Below are positions 60,686-62,390 of a DNA stretch of 62,390 nucleotides, piece after piece. The stretch's first letter is position 1. Every line of letters begins with the position of its first letter. A program made the position numbers and the translations under genes. The notes under the pieces were generated by a model that saw only the letters and a list, made by a program, of their open reading frames with translations, had not been told where the DNA came from and made no database searches. This DNA comes from Bdellovibrionales bacterium (GTDB lineage Bacteria > Bdellovibrionota > UBA1018): the NCBI GenBank assembly GCA_016786465.1, contig JAEUWC010000028.1:1-62390 (forward strand), read 5' to 3'.

Positions 60686-62320
60686 ATGTTGAAAACCTTT
60701 GGTTTTGTTCTTTCTTTCACTTTCTTCGCGTTCAGCGTTTCGGTTCAGGCCGCTGCCCCGGTTGTTCTTGGAAATTCCAAAGCACCCAAAGGCGGTACCT
60801 TGATCCTGAATCTTTCTTCTGAACCCACGACGATCAATCCGATCACTTCTACGGACCTTCCGGCTCAGCAGGTTCAATCGTTCATCGTTGAAAGCCTGAT
60901 GGATCGAAACGCTGATACTTATGAATTCGAGCCCGCCATCGCAGAAAGTTACAAGATTTCGGATGACGGCAAGGTTTTCACTTTCAAACTTCGCGATGGG
61001 GTAACCTGGCATGACGGAAAGCCCGTGACCGTTGAAGACGTGAAGTTCAGCTTTGATGTGATCTTCAGCGACAAATACACCACCGCGCACATGCGTCCTT
61101 ATTATGAAGGAATTGAAAAGGTCGAAATCGTCGATGCCAAAACGGTGAAGTTCACGACCAAGGACAAGTACTTCAAGAATTTTGAAGTCGCAGCTGGCCT
61201 AAGCGTTTGGCCCAAGCACATCTATGAAGATGCAGAAAAAGGAAAGAACCTGAACCGTGAATTGATCGGAACGGGACCTTACAAGCTGGAAAAGTACGAA
61301 AAGGGAAAGCGCATCGTCCTGAAGCGAAACGAAAAGTGGTGGGGTGCTTCCTTGCCTGCACTGAAAAGCCAGCACAACTTTGGCGAAATCGTCATGCGCT
61401 TTGTGACCGAAAACAACGTTGCCTTTGAAATGTTGAAAAAGGGCGACATCGATTACGAAGAACTGACCCCCGAATATTACACCGAAAAAGCCGTTGGACC
61501 GGAATGGGGCAAGAAGGTTTTGAAAGTGAAAACGGTCAATAAAGGACCCAAGCCCTATGGCTTCATCGGTTGGAACCTGACCCGTCCGATTTTCCAGGAC
61601 AAGAAAGTTCGAATCGCACTGACCCACTTGGTGAACCGCCGTCTGATGATTCAGAAGTTCCGCTATGGAATGGCGGATCCGGCGACCGGACCCTGGCACT
61701 TGGCCAGCGATTACGCTTCCAAAAAGGTGAAGCCGATTGAATTCGACCCGAAAAAAGCTTTGGCGCTATTGAAAGAAGCCGGTTGGGAAGACACCGACAA
61801 AGACGGGGTCTTGGACAAAGTGATCGACGGCAAAAAGACCCGTTTTGAAATTTCCGTGTACACGGCAAACCCAGATGCTTTGAAGTACCTGACGGTTTTC
61901 AAAGAAGACGCCAAGCAAGCAGGCATCGTCATTGATACCAAGCAACTGGAATGGAACAGTTTCGTGAAGCTTTTGGACGAAAGAAAGTTTGACGGAATGA
62001 TGCTGTCCTGGGGTGCTGGTTCGGTGGACCTAGACCCAAAACAGATCTGGCACAGCGCCAGCGCTGTAGAAAAGGGATCCAACTTCATCGGCTACAAAAA
62101 CCCCGAAGTCGACAAGCTGATCGATGAAGCGCGTGTCACGATGGACAAGAAAAAGCGTATTCCGATCCTTCAGAAAGTTTACGAAGTCATCGCGGCAGAT
62201 GCTCCGTACACATTCTTGTTTAATGATAAGAACACGCTTTATGGGCACACGGCGAAAACCAAGAAGCCCGTGGACACTTTCAAGTACGCCGTCGGAACGG
62301 CATACTGGTGGACTGAGTGA
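60686..62320 (+). CDS. Peptide ABC transporter substrate-binding protein (family 5)
   Basis: A 544-residue periplasmic binding protein. The signal peptide ends SVQAAAP. GGTLILNLSSEPTTINPITSTD is the family 5 (OppA/DppA) opening. FKLRDGVTWHDGKPVTVEDVKFSFD and GTGPYKLEKYEKGKRIVLKRNEKWWG are hallmarks. It captures oligopeptides or nickel-type ligands for import; the dipeptide/oligopeptide kind is most likely. It is followed with a 4-bp overlap by a permease gene. Confidence 0.93.
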   Translation: MLKTFGFVLSFTFFAFSVSVQAAAPVVLGNSKAPKGGTLILNLSSEPTTINPITSTDLPAQQVQSFIVESLMDRNADTYEFEPAIAESYKISDDGKVFTFKLRDGVTWHDGKPVTVEDVKFSFDVIFSDKYTTAHMRPYYEGIEKVEIVDAKTVKFTTKDKYFKNFEVAAGLSVWPKHIYEDAEKGKNLNRELIGTGPYKLEKYEKGKRIVLKRNEKWWGASLPALKSQHNFGEIVMRFVTENNVAFEMLKKGDIDYEELTPEYYTEKAVGPEWGKKVLKVKTVNKGPKPYGFIGWNLTRPIFQDKKVRIALTHLVNRRLMIQKFRYGMADPATGPWHLASDYASKKVKPIEFDPKKALALLKEAGWEDTDKDGVLDKVIDGKKTRFEISVYTANPDALKYLTVFKEDAKQAGIVIDTKQLEWNSFVKLLDERKFDGMMLSWGAGSVDLDPKQIWHSASAVEKGSNFIGYKNPEVDKLIDEARVTMDKKKRIPILQKVYEVIAADAPYTFLFNDKNTLYGHTAKTKKPVDTFKYAVGTAYWWTE

Positions 62321-62390
62321 TCCAATATCTGGCTAGACGACTATTGGCGATGATCCCCACGCTTTTGGGGATCACGCTGATTGTCTTCAT
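62317..62390 (+). CDS. ABC transporter permease (DppB/OppB-like), 5' part only
   Basis: A GTG at 62317 overlaps the binding-protein stop (GTGA). The visible 24 codons read as IQYLARRLLAMIPTLLGITL, the typical first transmembrane helix of DppB/OppB permeases. The gene runs off the window. Confidence 0.85.
   Translation, partial: MIQYLARRLLAMIPTLLGITLIVF

Noticed and set aside
1-62390. CRISPR arrays, insertion sequences, integrases, prophage or conjugation genes
   Set aside because: None seen; repeats found are the short elements listed and no transposase-like protein is present.

Overview
The window looks like chromosomal DNA from a Gram-negative, flagellated, gliding bacterium of the Bdellovibrionota (Bdellovibrio-like) or a close relative. 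Four things point there: a long operon resembling the Agl-Glt gliding machinery of Myxococcus and Bdellovibrio, a Bd3614-type nucleic-acid deaminase, the TIGR03546/TIGR03545 gene pair, and very many lipoproteins and small outer-membrane barrels. Base composition is roughly even. No insertion sequence, prophage, integrase or CRISPR array is visible. The taxonomic call is inference from gene content.

Layout. 1-5649: flagellar sigma factor FliA with a long N-terminal extension, a PilZ-like protein, a secreted modular esterase lipoprotein, and an outer-membrane barrel/lipoprotein pair. 5690-8971: housekeeping genes coaE, mazG, ybeY and prfB, the last with its programmed +1 frameshift. 8985-10538: barrel protein, lipoprotein, tRNA-Asp and a terminator. 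10638-12923: an App1-like phosphatase, then a near-consensus Fur box and four small compact genes of unknown role. 12933-20339: TrhO, membrane and secreted proteins, OsmC, a secreted coiled-coil protein, and a secreted zinc-protease/coiled-coil pair.

20340-32593: a 0.5 kb leader, then the gliding-type operon. It encodes a TolQ/MotA-like channel, two TolR/ExbD-like subunits, large TPR proteins, a transmembrane protein with an AgmX-like C-terminus, a lipoprotein, a barrel and a VWA lipoprotein, closed by a strong terminator. A second VWA paralogue follows in its own unit. A hairpin with a compensatory base-pair change flanks the giant TPR gene on both sides.

32590-46377: Bd3614-like deaminase, YcgR-like PilZ protein, ceramidase-like enzyme, DTW-domain tRNA modification enzyme, motAB, DUF1295 membrane protein, TPR protein, DsbD-like reductase, the TIGR03546/03545 pair and a YcaQ-like glycosylase.

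46469-53529 is the most interesting stretch. A Ser/Thr kinase with a PEGA-like periplasmic end is coupled to a sigma-54 activator (degenerate FHA, GAF, AAA+, Fis HTH). A well-formed GG-N10-GC sigma-54 promoter follows at once, and then five tandem paralogous secreted proteins. Each begins its mature chain with the motif TYN-x(3)-FN-[NG]-TEQ, and four end as probable outer-membrane barrels. I do not recognise this family; it looks like a self-contained signal-to-surface module. The window ends with an MFS transporter, Kup, an orphan ParS/MbcA-like protein, an MMPL exporter, a lytic transglycosylase, and the start of a dipeptide ABC-transporter operon.
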